A DNA stretch of 64,000 nt from Nansenia antarctica (GCA_963989245.1 OZ022341.1:63083083-63147082), one strand, 5' to 3'; positions 1 to 10,990 are shown, counted from the stretch's first letter. Notes: generated from the sequence alone by a model not told the origin. A program made the numbers and translations.

Positions 1-1
1 G

Positions 2-796
2 GGGTCCGTAACAGCTCGGGTGGTCACTGACTTCCTCTCCTCTCTGTTTGCTCGGTGGGGCAATCCAAACGCCATCACAACGGATAATGGCCCGCAGTTT
101 GTCTCAGCGGAGTTTGCCGTCTTCGTGGAGGAAAGGGGGATCAACCACATACGAACGGCGTTCTACCACCCGGAGGCAAATGGGGGGGTCGAGCGTTTTA
201 ACCAGACTCTGAAGAATGGGGTCAGAGCACACCTGGCAGATGGCCTGCCGTTCTCAGCCGCGCTGCTCCGCACCCTGCTTCACTACAGAGCAACGCCGCA
301 CTCAACTACCGGCAGCTCCCCAGCACTCCTGATGATGGGCCGTGAGCTGCAGCTTCCTCTCAATCGGCTGCGGGCCCCAGCGGTCGCCACGCCAGCAGCA
401 GCACCCTGCCAGAGCGCCAGGGTCGCAGACGCACAGTGGCGGATGAAGCAGCGGTTCGATAGGAGACGGAGGGTGAGAATACCTCCCTTCACAGAGGGGG
501 ACTGGGTCAGGATTCGCCGCCCTAACCGGGACCACAAGCTGCTCTCGTTCTGGTCTGCGCCGATGAAGGTCACCGCTCAGCTGGGCCCAGCCTCGTTTCG
601 CCTGGACGACGGATCACGGTGGCACGCAAGCCGGCTTCGGAAGGTGGCATCGCCTCCCATCATAGACCCAGAACAACCGCAGGGTCCAGCTGAGTTCCCA
701 CCTGAACTGGTGGAGGCCGGGGTTCGCCCAGAGGCTCGTCCGGCCCGTGCCCGGGTCAGACCAGCACACCTGAGGGACTATGCTGTGGACTGGTGA
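2..796 (+). CDS. gypsy-type integrase, C-terminal part of pol (5' partial)
   Basis: The frame is open from base 2 to the stop at 794-796, so the protein enters from outside the window. The integrase core shows the second catalytic Asp in TTDNGPQF and the Glu in ANGGVERFNQTLK. A chromodomain-like/SH3-type tail follows (WVRIRRPNRD...FRLDDGSRWHASRLRK). The first catalytic Asp, reverse transcriptase and protease must lie upstream. The integrase of Ty3/gypsy elements inserts the cDNA copy into the chromosome. The gene ends 155 bases before an LTR, as expected for the last pol domain, and no env-like frame follows. No stop or frameshift is seen in this part, so the element may be fairly young. The exact gypsy lineage was not determined. 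Confidence 0.9.
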   Translation, partial: GSVTARVVTDFLSSLFARWGNPNAITTDNGPQFVSAEFAVFVEERGINHIRTAFYHPEANGGVERFNQTLKNGVRAHLADGLPFSAALLRTLLHYRATPHSTTGSSPALLMMGRELQLPLNRLRAPAVATPAAAPCQSARVADAQWRMKQRFDRRRRVRIPPFTEGDWVRIRRPNRDHKLLSFWSAPMKVTAQLGPASFRLDDGSRWHASRLRKVASPPIIDPEQPQGPAEFPPELVEAGVRPEARPARARVRPAHLRDYAVDW

Positions 797-934
797 ACCC
801 AAGGGTAGGGTTTAGGGCATAGCCTGTTCAGTGGGTGACTGGCAGTCTACCCAGTTCATTAAGTTTAAAAAAAAAAAGAAAAAATAAGTTTGATAATTAT
901 AATGTTGTGTTATTCATTGTGTTCTTCTGGTTCC

Positions 935-946
935 TGTGGGGGGGGG
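935..946 (+). other. polypurine tract of the plus-strand gypsy element
   Basis: A run TGTGGGGGGGGG ends four bases before the LTR start. Its place just upstream of the 3' LTR fits the plus-strand primer of an LTR retrotransposon. Confidence 0.6.
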
Positions 947-950
947 TAAA

Positions 951-1103
951 TGTTATGTATGTGGGACTGCACCTTTAAGAGACACCGGAAGTGTGTGGAG
1001 TTACCCCCGGTTGACACGTGTGGTTGGTGTGCAAGATGGCGATGTGAGGAGATAATAAAGTGATGACTGTTACCCACGGTGCGGACAGTTATTAATCATA
1101 ACA
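951..1103 (+). mobile_element. 3' LTR of the plus-strand gypsy element
   Basis: The block starts TGTTATG and ends CATAACA, a perfect 7-bp terminal inverted repeat of the TG...CA type. It holds an AATAAA signal at 1054-1059. It follows the integrase gene and a polypurine tract. At 153 bp it is short for an LTR but acceptable for gypsy elements. The matching 5' LTR and the target-site duplication lie left of the window, so the insertion cannot be fully checked here. Confidence 0.85.
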
Positions 1104-2852
1104 GGATGATATACCGAAGTTCAGGCGTTTGTATCTTCTTAGCCCGAGGTGTGTTGTGAACGTTGTGATGTAACGACTCTCTGGATGCAGCTCGAGCTGG
1201 TGGTAGCCTGCTGTGAGGTCCAACTTCGAGAATACCTTGGCACCGTTCAGCTCGTGTATTACATCGTCCATTGTTGGGGTGATATGTCGTTCTCGCTGAA
1301 TTGCTGTGTTCGCCTGACGCATATCAACGCAGATTCGGACTTTATCAGGGTCTTTTGGCTTCGGTGGTGTGACGATCGGGGAAACCCAGGGTGTTGGTCC
1401 AGATATAGTTTCAATGATACCGTCGTTCTCCAGCTTCTGAAGCTCCGCCTCGACCTTCTGACGGACATGGAAAGGGACCCGTCTGTGCGGCTGGCACGTC
1501 GGTTGGATGTCGGGGTCTATATGCAGTTTCACCTGGAAGTCTTTCAGCTTTCCGATTCCGGTGAAAAGCTCTGGGTAGCTCTGCACGAGCTCATCTGCGA
1601 CAGTACGCCCACTGGGTGGCATCACTGGCGGCGTGTTCACCATATTGATGATCTGGATCAGCCCTAGTTCACTGGCAGTTGCGTAGCTGAGCAGAGATTG
1701 TCCGGCGTCGCCTCTGAGAACGTAGAACACACTCTCTGTCCGCTTGTTAGTAGCCTGTACTTTGCATGCAAATTTACCAATGATAGGTAGAGCGTTGTTG
1801 GACCCATATGGAAATATTTTGATCATGGCTGTGCTGAGCATAGGCTTTGGGTCAAGTGTGTTTAACACATCTTCATTAATTATGTTGACAGCTGCTCCTG
1901 AATCAATCAGTATTTTAACACTGACACCATTCAGCTTGATGTTGGTCTGGGGTTGCTGTATACTTGTGCTGTTGATTACATACACATACCTTTCGTCTCC
2001 ACTTGATGAGTCTCTTGATTTGGTCTCGGAGCATGCTGTCACCTGGTTCACTTTCTTAGTGCTCCGCTGCTTGTAGTGAGCTGTGTCTTCCTCTTGGCTT
2101 TGATGTGCAAATTTCTGACCACGGCAGTGTTTGGCATAGTGGTTAGGCTTTCCACAGGCCCTGCAGTCCTTCCCTCTGGCTGGACAGTCACCCTCGTGTG
2201 GATAATTTCCTCCACAGTTTCTACATTGCAAGCTCTTCTCTTTGTGCCTGTATGCTGCATGTTGCTGTTTGGCGCCCTTGAGATGCAGTGCATTGATTGC
2301 GGTGACAGCCTTCTCTTCTATGCTTTCTGCCTGTTGTTCAGAGATCTCTAACATTCTCCCTAGGTCTAACATATTAGTCAAAGTCATGTTTGGCTCTCTG
2401 AGCGCTCTCCTGCGCAGCCGTGATGAGGTACAGCTCTGTATTATTTGCGCGACTATTTCTCTGTCTGCATCTGCAAATTCACAATCTTTAGCTAGCATCC
2501 TCAGTCTGGTATGAAATGTGTCTAAAGACTCACCGGGAAGCTGTATGGCTTGTCTGAACTTGTACACAAGGTAGTGTGTGTTCTTTTTCGGTGAGAAATA
2601 TCCGTGGAGCTTCGTCTTTGTGTTTTCATAGTCATCACTGTCGTCAGCCAGCGTGTCGTAGATATCATGGACTCTCTCTCCAGCTAAGTGAAGCAGCAGT
2701 GCCCTTTTCCTTATTTCTTGAGTAATGTTTGTGGCTACGGTGTAATTTTCAAATCGGTTGATCCATTTGTTCCATCGCGTTCCAAGCGAACTGGGATCGG
2801 TTTCTGTGTCGAATGGCTGTATGGCCATGTGGCCCGAAAATGCCGACTGCAT
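1104..2852 (-). pseudogene. gypsy gag-pro-pol, cut inside reverse transcriptase by another element
   Basis: One long frame on the minus strand starts at 2852. It runs through a gag-like region, a CCHC zinc knuckle (CRACGKPNHYAKHC, residues 230-243), an aspartic protease with DSGA at residues 317-320, and the start of reverse transcriptase (FSKLDLTAGYHQ). Frame continuity through gag, protease and RT suggests a single polyprotein. The frame leaves element sequence after the serines of NFGISS. The last three residues and the stop come from the LTR that ends at 1103. Catalytic YxDD, RNase H and integrase are therefore missing on this side and may lie left of the window. The first 1.7 kb has no stop, so the break is the insertion and not old decay. 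Confidence 0.9.
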
Positions 2853-2976
2853 GATACTAGCGTTAGCCTGGGTAGCTTAGCTTAGCTTCTTGCTAGCTAA
2901 CTACTCACTTCGACTTTTCCGGACGGATTCTTCTTCTTCCTCCTTCAAAAATCGACACTGGTGGCGTTTCCACTTT

Positions 2977-3195
2977 GAATCCTCGTCGCCATTGTGATAT
3001 TCTGACGTGTAGCAAGAATATAATGTATAAATGATGAGACACACACTGGATATCAATTGGACTCTTTAGTTATTCGATGTGCACGCATTACAGCATATGC
3101 ATTGACTGACCCCCGGACTGCGCATGACCGGGTCTTGACTCTTGACAGTGTATCGAGTCTACCACCGGGTGGCAGTAGGTGGTCTAAACATTACA
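2977..3195 (-). mobile_element. 5' LTR (2993-3195) and primer-binding region of the minus-strand gypsy element
   Basis: On the minus strand a block begins TGTAATGTTTAG and ends AATATCACA, an imperfect TG...CA pair about 203 bp long. It is followed by ATGGCGACGAGGATTC, placed where a tRNA primer site should be, about 125 bases upstream of the gag start. The ends are inferred from position and from the terminal TG/CA only. The partner 3' LTR is not in the window. Confidence 0.55.
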
Positions 3196-3884
3196 GGACA
3201 TGTGTTGCAATTCAGGTGCACTGTATTGTCACGAATAAACAAAGAACTCTCAAAAAATCAACTCAAATATGCAACCAGCAGTAACTTGGGAGTGTCCAGT
3301 TCACAAACTCAAAAATGCTCAGTCCACTGATTCACAATCAATTCAACAGTTCATCAATTCCCCAAAAGTTCAGTTCAGCTCAATCACAGTCAATTGTATC
3401 CAAACAGTTTCACTCTTCACCCCGCTCCCACACAACGAACGCAAGACTTACAGTTTTTGACAGTCTGTCAGTCCAATAGGCTTAGTGGTGTCGGGTTACC
3501 CGCGCTGCTTAAGATGAGCAGCTACTGCTCTCTCCCCAGCTCCGGTGCAAGCGTATGACATTCCCAACGGCCTTGTATCCAAATGTATCCTTACGGGGCA
3601 TTGTATCCAAATGTATCCTTACGGGGCATTGTATCCAAATGTAGCATTACGTTGCATCCAGCTGTCACGGGAGACACACACACGATCTTAAAGTAATGAT
3701 AAGAAAATGTTTATTGTAAACTAAATGAGGCCTATATAACAATAATAAGATGAGGTGTGGTAGTCAGTAAATCAGTGGTGTAATGTGAGTGTAGTGGAAC
3801 GTGGTGAGTTGAGTGTTGCATGGTGTGAAACAAGGAACAAACAAAATAGAATAAAGAATAATGGTGCCTAGAAGGGGAGCGTAC
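3196..3884. repeat. non-coding stretch with a 28-bp tandem repeat
   Basis: No convincing gene is seen. At about 3573-3655 a 28-bp unit containing TTGTATCCAAATGTATCC is repeated nearly three times. The rest, including the AT-rich 3690-3860, shows no recognisable motif. Confidence 0.6.
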
Positions 3885-4218
3885 CTATGTTCCCCGGGTC
3901 CTATGTTCCCCGGGTTCTATGTTCCCTGGTTCCTGGAGGTCCCTGTCGGCGCTGCACGCCTCCCCCTGCCCCTCCCCCTCCCCGCGCAGGCTCCTGCCCA
4001 TCTGACACAGCAGCTCCTCCCTCTCCTGCAGCCTCTGCTCCGTCTCCTCCAGGCTGGAGCCCAGGGCGGCCATCTTGACGAGGACTTCGCTCAGGTCCCG
4101 CTCCTTCCTCTCCACCAGTCTCTGGTACGTGGCCTTGGTCTGCCGGACCTCCTCCTCCTTCTCCCTGAGGACGCGGCTGAACCTCTGGAACTCCGTCGTT
4201 GCCTGCGTTTGTTGCTGT
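3885..4218 (-). CDS. coiled-coil protein exon, identity unknown
   Basis: On the minus strand an acceptor (TTTGCCTTTCAG) precedes an open 334-base exon that ends at a possible donor (CATAG/GTACGC). The frame encodes a heptad-rich, charged helix: EFQRFSRVLREKEEEVRQ, then YQRLVERKERDLSEVL, then SLEETEQRLQEREELL. This is typical of long coiled-coil centrosomal or cytoskeletal proteins. The glycine/glutamate-rich end runs into a 15-bp tandem (GGGAACATAGAACCC) that may not be coding. I do not recognise the gene. It is not part of thyroid peroxidase, whose last sure exon is at 11215. The GC content is clearly higher than in the surrounding repeats, which supports a real host exon. Confidence 0.5.
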
Positions 4219-4338
4219 CTGAAAGGCAAAGACATGGAAAAAATCAACACATTCATTTGTACTGTATATGGTGCGTAACAGTTTGCATGCATTCCATCCC
4301 CCTCCTAAGCTTGTAATAATGAGTGAGTGAAAAAAAAC

Positions 4339-4934
4339 GGACTGAGCATGTGTGTATGTATGAGCTAGACTGGTTAGACTGAACATGTGTGTATGTATGT
4401 ATGAGCTAGACTGGTTAGACGGAGCATGTATGTATGTATGAGCTAGACTGGTTAGACGGAGCATGTATGTACAGTATATGTATGAGCTAGACTGGTCAGA
4501 CTGAGCATGTATGTATGTATGAGCTAGACTGGTCAGACTGAGCATGTATGTATGTATGAGCTAGACTGGTTAGACTGAACATGTATGTATGTATGTATGA
4601 GCTAGACTGGTCAGACTGAACATGTATGTATGTATGTATGAGCTAGACTGGTCAGACTGAACATGTATGTATGTATGTATGAGCTAGACTGGTCAGACTG
4701 AACATGTATGTATGTATGAGCTAGACTGGTTAGACTGAGCATGTATGTATGTATGAGCTAGACTGGTTAGACTGAACATGTATGTATGTATGTATGAGCT
4801 AGACTGGTCAGACTGAACATGTATGTATGTATGAGCTAGACTGGTTAGACTGAACATGTATGTATGTATGTATGAGCTAGACTGGTTAGACTGAACATGT
4901 ATGTATGTATGAGCTAGACTGGTTAGACGGAGCA
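4339..4934. repeat. minisatellite, about 15 units of 34-42 bp
   Basis: The unit is GAGCTAGACTGGTTAGACTG followed by A(G/A)CAT and two to four GTAT repeats. The core recurs about 15 times. Length differences between units come from the inner GTAT microsatellite, and T/C changes in GGT(T/C)AGAC mark unit subtypes. Confidence 0.92.
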
Positions 4935-5674
4935 GTTAGGGAGAGCCAGAGCCCACACTGCAAAAACTGCATTCTAACCAAGTGTCTAAGCAAGTGTAAT
5001 AATCTTATATTTCGATTTTAAAGTCTAGTTGGTCTTATTTTTAGTATAAATTGATTATCTGGTGCTTTCTAAGGAAGATCATTTGACTTGATTCAAGTAC
5101 ATTTCACTTGCTTTGTCTTGATAAGCAACTTTGTCTTTATTTGAGTTATATTTAACTAGATTTTTAACTAGACAAGTAAAACATCAATTCAAGACTAGAA
5201 GCCTTATTTTAAGCACTAGTATATCCAGACAAAAACACAAGAGTGAGGCTTAAATTGTTTACATATTTTGAATCTTTTAATGATCAACAATCCATACCAC
5301 AGTAAACATGAACAGCTCTTAACACACAAGTATGGCTGAGCGATATGGACAAAATCAAATAATAGGGCTGGATGATATTGTTGAAATCACAATAATCACA
5401 GATTATTTTCAGTAACGATATCACGATATTGCTCACATATGCAAAATCTTGTTAAATCCAGTTGAACTGAGTGGTAATAATAACAAATAACAAACATGTT
5501 CTAACATTCTTTTAAACTCAATTTAGTTCTGCACTGAAAGATAAACAATAACTGAATTATTGCCACGCCCTCTATCACAAAACTGCATACCTCAATATTG
5601 ATGACTGTTGGTGCTTTCACACACTCCAAGAGACCTTCATTCACCAGTTTAAGAGCTCATTTCATTCATTAATT

Positions 5675-6446
5675 TCATTTCCATAACATCATTGAGGTTG
5701 TACTTAATTGCAACATATTGGCTTCAAACGTAACTGCATAATAAGCTGTAAAATCAATAATAAGTAAATAAGTAAATAAATAAGTGTTTACCAGCCAGAT
5801 ATCTTTGATTAGCCCAAATACTGGTAGATGCTGGTCATTAACACCACTAATTATCAATGACTTATCCCTCGTATACTTGTTTCCATTGAGGATAAGCCAT
5901 TTGAGTGACACAACCGTTTGCACTTCAGTAGTACCTATGTAGTTCCCTCAGTTTTGAGTGTACATATTCTGTGTTTACAACTTCAGATGGTGGACCCAGT
6001 TCCTTCTCATTTGAATACATTGGGTGTTGCCTGCCATTCACATTGTGAGAGCATTCAAACCTCTGATTGTGCTGAATTAATGTCTTACAAATGTTCTTAA
6101 AATTAAATTTTGAACCCCAGCGTTTAAAGTACCTATGTTTCGATTCAAATCTCATACACATGTGTCTAATCATAGGACCCAAAGCTATAATTTGTGAAGG
6201 AAGATGAAGCAAATAATGTTGTTTTGGTATAATATTTGGTGGTCGACCACTGGCCAAAAATTCTGTGTGTTTGCGTTTTAGGTGGTAGAAAAAAGAGTTG
6301 TACACTCTATATTCTGCTGCACAGCCATCCACCCCACAGGTGACATGGAAATTAGGACTTCGACCATGACTTGAACTAATATGTCCAAGAAGCACTTTCA
6401 AAGACAGAGCCACGAATACTAAGCATATAACACAACGCCAGCTCAT
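5675..6446 (-). pseudogene. CACTA-like transposase, internally deleted and frameshifted
   Basis: The frame begins at 6446 with a possible C2H2-type finger (CGVDGCAAEYRVYNSFF then HLKRKH). It jumps at once to a segment found at the C-terminus of animal CACTA-like transposases: KQHYLLHLPSQI, then MRFESKHRYFKRW, then FKNICKTL. Family members have several hundred residues, including the catalytic core, between these parts, so the centre is probably deleted. The first frame ends at 5925. The family-typical continuation (SLKWLILNGNKY, LPVFGLIKDIW) lies in a shifted frame from 5923 down to about 5792, where a GTAAAC donor follows. I infer a broken gene. Assignment to CACTA rests on the terminal repeats plus memory of the family. 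Confidence 0.55.
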
Positions 6447-7331
6447 GATTAAATCTCACGAAGTTTCACTAGCTCAATAATTCGCAGGCTTGCCTTCAAC
6501 GTCAACAGGTGTGGACAATGATGCTGCTCCACTGCAAAGTGCGTAGGCATATGTAAATGATTTGTGCTTCAAATGTATTAAGTTCATCGCTCGCTAACTG
6601 AAACCCGTTTTGCTAACGTTAGCTAACTTTTTTACCTCAGGTGTTAGATGCTACTGCTAGCTAGCTAACAGTCTTAGGTAAAGAAATTGTCTAAGTTATA
6701 CAAGATCAGCTGACGTTAATATCATGTTTTCTTTTGGTGTTCAGGAATGTTTTCCTGTTAAAAGCTAGCTAGCTTTGAGCTAACGTTAGCTAGCTAACTT
6801 CCAGTCATATGGCTTCATATGTGATTCACTGGTCTCTCCCAGTGAATCACAGCAGTACGCCAATGCAATAGGCCTTTTTCTCAGCCATGTTGATGTGTCA
6901 AAGCAGGGTAAACACAGGTGTAATTAATACCAGTAATTACATGGCTATGATAAGGGTCTATTGTCAATTTAGTTTCTGGGACTTTTTTAGTGACATTAAA
7001 AATCAACACACACAAACATCACATTAACCACAGTGACCGCCTTCTCCTGTAAATTACAGATTGGAGAAATTAGACAACACAACAGTGTTACTCTTACAAG
7101 GTAAATCTCTTGGATTATTTTGACATCTATCATTTGTGCATATCGATATCTCATATATATGAGTATAGGCTATGTAGAGCAGTGGTGCCCAACCAGTCGA
7201 TCGTGGGGTACGGTCGGTGGGGTGGTAAATGGTAGATCTTGTGATGTTGAAACATGTAAAAGTAGATCTGAAGTGTAAAAACGTTGGGAACCCCTGATCA
7301 TAATTCCCTAATATGGTCTCTTTGCTAACAG
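6447..7331. promoter_or_regulatory. intergenic region between two divergent genes, rich in GCTAGC/TAACGTTA motifs
   Basis: This 0.9-kb gap separates the starts of the minus-strand transposase and the plus-strand SAM-type gene. It could act as a shared promoter. Palindromic words such as GCTAACGTTAGCTAAC recur at about 6611-6626 and 6778-6795, with several GCTAGCTAGC runs. No TATA box could be placed with confidence. Confidence 0.35.
7180..7296. mobile_element. small hAT-type MITE
   Basis: It starts CAGTGGTGCCCAACC and ends GTTGGGAACCCCTG, resembling Charlie-like hAT ends. The whole is about 117 bp. The flanking octamers do not match, so only the ends support the call. Confidence 0.45.
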
Positions 7332-9670
7332 TTGCAGTCTGTTGCTGCAATTGCCAAGCAAGACTTATACCATTTTGATCAGATTGTTGGTGATCTGCTC
7401 TCACACATTACAGCTGCAAATATTACAGAGGAGCTACTACCCTCATTAACGAGGGAAGACCTGAGGGACCTTCTACCGGGGCTAGAGAACTTCCTCAGAA
7501 GGAAGTCAATTTGGGAAGCAGTGCATCCAGAGGTAAATTGTTCTGACCAGCCCCACTACTACTGATGTCCCTCGGGTCCTAGAGCCAGTCTAACAAGCGC
7601 CTACATTTAGCACACACAAAAAATGGATATTGAATATATAAACAAATATTATGAGGTAGTTTTTGTTATTAATATTACATATTATTTTTGTGCAGGAGAT
7701 CTTAACTTCTGAAGTGGCCACAGGGGACCACACGAGCCTACCCCAGATGTCAACACCAAAACGTGTGTCACCTAAAAAGATCATGAAGATAAGCAGCCCA
7801 GACTGTTATTTACACAGATTCAGAGCTGAACCAAGTCCGCAAGTACCATTCTGAGCTGGAGTGTTGCGGCAGAGCACACGAGTGCACCATGTCCAAAGAG
7901 CTCAGGTGCCGCTTGGTCAGAAACACCATGACAAGCATGATTTAGATCCTGAGGGCTAATGAAATGCAGGACAGGGGAGACATGAAGTATCCCTCTCGTG
8001 ATGAGGTGTCTGCCATGGCCAAAAGGTTGATTGAGTACTATCCAATGCTGCAAGATAAGGATAGCACTAGACAACCATGGGTAGGTAGAAGTTATTGTCA
8101 TCTCTTGACATTTACTTTTCATAAGCACACCAATATTGTATGTAATTGATATCTGTCCATTTTGCACAGTTAATTGCGAAAGAATTTACCGACCAAAGAT
8201 ATGTTTTACTTGCTCAAAACTGTATTATGCAGTATTGCATTAAAACATATTTGCTTTATTTTTCTCAATGTATCTACCGTACCTTTTAAGTGTCGTCTCA
8301 TCTCTCTTTCATATCTCCTAATGAGTCGCATGTCCATTTTTCACCACAGGATGCAATCCTCCGTCAAATGATCAAAAGACTCATGGTCCAGATATAAAAC
8401 ACATACACAATATATATAATTACACACGATTTCTCCCCCACCCCTAGATGCCATCGCTCGCTAAAATGAAGTGGGAGTCTGAAATGGTTTGCTGTTTATC
8501 CTATTGATTTTTACACTCAGGTAATGGAAGAAATGGGCCGACTTATAGAGGCAAACAACAAGAAGTTCACAGACCAGATCAAAGCCAGATGGGAAACCTT
8601 TGGCCAGAATGCGCTGTTCTTTGGAGTATGGAACAAGTCATTGAAGCCACCAATCGGTCTGGATAAATGTAAGCATAATGCAAAACACTGATGTTTTCTA
8701 AGTTGGGTGTGACCATGTAATGGCTGCATGAGATGTGATTGTATTAGCTTCTTTTTTTCCATTATTTTGATGGGACAGGATCTTACAATTTACCAAGGTG
8801 ACATTAAGATTCATGTATTTTCAGGAATATACACACTACACATACAGTACACTGTCGTTCGCATAGTTTTTCCATGATTTTGGGCACTGCAAAAAAGCTT
8901 CTTTTTTGTGCTTATTTTTCAAATACACAACACTTAATGTCAGTCAAATTCAAACAAAAACAAGGACAATGCATGTGATGTATCCATATTGTTTTTCAGC
9001 TGAACAAGCCATTGCGTTGTGGAAGGCACTTCCTTCGATGTTTCCATCCCCAACTGCCCCACCCAAAAAGCTTGGATCAGCAAGTGAGGCACTGCTCCAT
9101 GTTCTTGAGGTGAGTTTAAATCAGCATCAGTTAAACTCAAATTAACTCCAGTGGAGCTGCTCAGTGGCCATTACATCAGACTGTGGTTGTACTGGGCAGC
9201 TTGTGTGTTGTACAGTGATTGTGTGTAACTGTGACTGTGATCAAAAGAGAGGCTTCCTTTCAGTGAAAATTACCTGAACAAATAAAGTAAAAAAAAAGAT
9301 ATTAAAAAATGCTTGAGTTTTAATTTTGTTCTACTTTTTGTCTCTTTGTTGCTCTCAGCCATCTGCAGACCCCGCTGTGTTTCTCCAGAGACGGCCCATC
9401 ACCAGTCCAGTCCTGCTGGTAGAGTCTACTAACCTCCTCCTGGCTGTTGGCACAATGCCGCTGATGACCTTACCTAAGGACATGATCCAAGAGGCTCTTC
9501 TCATCCTGATGGGGTGTTATTACACCTTCCACCTCACCTACCCCAAATGTGTTTCCACATTGTTGTCCATCATCCAGACCGAGGTACTGAAGGACAGCAT
9601 TCATGAGTGTGACCTTACTCACTCGTACAAGAAAGCACTGGTTGAATGGCAAGACTTCACTAAGAAGTAA
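7332..9670 (+). pseudogene. SAM-domain (SAMD3-like) accessory gene of the transposon, decayed
   Basis: Six exon-like blocks lie in order on the plus strand: 7332-7532, 7696-8081, 8350-8393, 8521-8668, 9000-9109 and 9359-9670. Most have AG acceptors and GT donors in place (for example CCAGAG/GTAAAT, AAAT/GTAAGC, CTTGAG/GTGAGT). The first block encodes a SAM-like helix set (LTREDLRDLLPGLENFL). The last encodes a conserved hydrophobic end (LLILMGCYYTFHLTYPK). The pattern resembles fish proteins named sterile alpha motif domain-containing 3-like; their function is unknown to me. The second block holds a frameshift near 7850 and a TAG at about 7945, and the third has lost a clear donor, so this copy is not functional. 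It is transcribed away from the transposase. Confidence 0.5.
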
Positions 9671-10230
9671 GAGGGTTGTCTAAACTTGCAGATGGCGATC
9701 TTAAAGTCCGCTAGTGATTGGTTGTATCAAATGTTCATAATGTGTTAAGTCTGTTGTGGTGTGCAGTAGGGGAGTAAACAACTAATTCCTTTTAGTTTTT
9801 TCTGGTTTATTTCTGCAAAAAAAAAGATCTGAGATGATTGGTTTCAGCAGTTCATGTACTCACCCTCATACCAGAACAGAAGTGTTTAATAAAAAATAAA
9901 AAAAATCCTCAGAATTGTCATGTTTCCTTATTTTAAGAACATGTGTTCTAATGTAGCTCCCTAAAAACAAAAATGTTATGGGCTATAATCGTAGTGATAG
10001 ATTGCCTGAAATTAGTCTTTCTGGTCTTATTTCAAGATTTTATGGGCTATAATCATAGTGATAGATTGCTTGAAATTAGTCTTTTTGGTCTTATTTCAAG
10101 ATGAGTGATAGTCGGACAGCCTGACTTGTTTTAAGACATCTTATCAAGTGAAATTTGCTTACTGCACTGGCAGCCAAATTTGCTTGTTTTAAGTGCAAGC
10201 TTGCTTAGATCTAGAAAGTTTGGCCTTAAA
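9671..10230. repeat. subterminal region of the CACTA-like element
   Basis: There is no gene here. A module of about 70 bp (ATGGGCTATAATC, then GATAGATTGC, then TGAAATTAGTCTTT and GGTCTTATTTCAAGAT) occurs twice, at about 9975-10038 and 10038-10102. Such repeated subterminal words are usual transposase-binding regions in CACTA elements. Confidence 0.5.
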
Positions 10231-10301
10231 TCTGACAGGGCATTCTTGCAGTGTGTGCACTGGACAGAACGCAGATACCTTCCGAACTGGGATAAGTGAA
10301 G

Positions 10302-10347
10302 CTGAAACAGGTATGAAACAGGTATGAAACAGGTATGAAACAGGTAT
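10302..10347. repeat. 12-bp tandem repeat, 4 copies
   Basis: The unit GAAACAGGTAT plus one base is repeated four times without spacing. Confidence 0.85.
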
Positions 10348-10421
10348 GGGCACTCCTGGTTGAATTATGCTGTAAGCTCAGGCAGGCCAGTACCACACCA
10401 TTTAAAGCAGTTTTCTTGATT

Positions 10422-10601
10422 TTATTTAATGGACACATTATGGACATTTAATTGTTTTACTTTTAAACAAACACATTCAAACATGCTTTTATGTGTGACT
10501 GATAACAAATGGATACTAACAGGCCAGTAGGATGAGATCGGGGAGACATAACTGGTTACAATCCTGGATTTTGTTAACGGAGGATCTCCTGCCTTAGTTT
10601 T
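10422..10601 (-). other. possible last exon of thyroid peroxidase
   Basis: On the minus strand TTTTCCCCAG gives a good acceptor at 10602-10604. Sixty codons later a TAA overlaps an AATAAA at 10426-10421. If joined directly to the CCP exon (phase 1), the frame would stop after two codons. In phase 0 it would give about 59 residues with no clear similarity. It is offered only as a candidate terminal exon. Confidence 0.25.
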
Positions 10602-10684
10602 CTGGGGAAAAGAAACATGAAAAAGGTACAAATGATAATTCATTACCTATCTCATTCACACACTCCCTCTCCCATTCATCTTAC

Positions 10685-10990
10685 ATCTGTGACCTACTGA
10701 GTCCTTACAGCCCCAGTAGGTCTCTCAGGTCCTCTGACCAGGGTTTGTTGGTTGTCCCCCGTGCCAGACTGAAGACCCAGGGTGATAGAGCATTCCAAAC
10801 CGTGGCTCCCAGGCTTTGGAATGCTGGAATGCTCTGCCCTTGGATCTTAGATCAGCTGGCTCGGTCGAGGCTTTTAAAAAAACAGCTAAAGACTGTCCTG
10901 TATAGACAGGCTTTTGGATATCCCCAAGGGCCTGTCTTTCTGTGTCCTGCTGATGTTGTTGTACACTTGTTGTCTGTTACTTGTGAGTAA
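10685..10990 (+). pseudogene. LINE ORF2 C-terminal fragment (CR1/L2 superclade)
   Basis: The frame reads RLKTQGDRAFQTVAPRLWN, then LKKQLKTVLYRQAFGY. This matches the conserved C-terminal block of L2/Rex-type LINE reverse transcriptases (GDRAF..AP.LWN). Only the 3' end of the element remains. Confidence 0.7.

Larger units (their letters stand above)
4956..10253. mobile_element. CACTA (EnSpm)-like DNA transposon with two divergent genes
   Basis: The left end begins CACTGCAAAAACTGC. The right end, read inward on the minus strand, begins CACTGCAAGAATGCC: the first eight bases are identical and most of fifteen match. Both ends also carry TCTAAGCAAG about 30-40 bases inside. CACTG ends are known for animal CACTA elements. 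Inside lies a minus-strand gene whose C-terminal half resembles the widespread fish CACTA-type transposase tail, and a plus-strand multi-exon gene with a SAM-like start. No clean 2-4 bp target duplication is visible (CCA versus TGT), so the boundaries could belong to two copies or the duplication has decayed. Confidence 0.55.

Noticed and set aside
4339..4934. Possible CRISPR-like array
   Set aside because: Units are contiguous with no unique spacers; it is a eukaryotic minisatellite.
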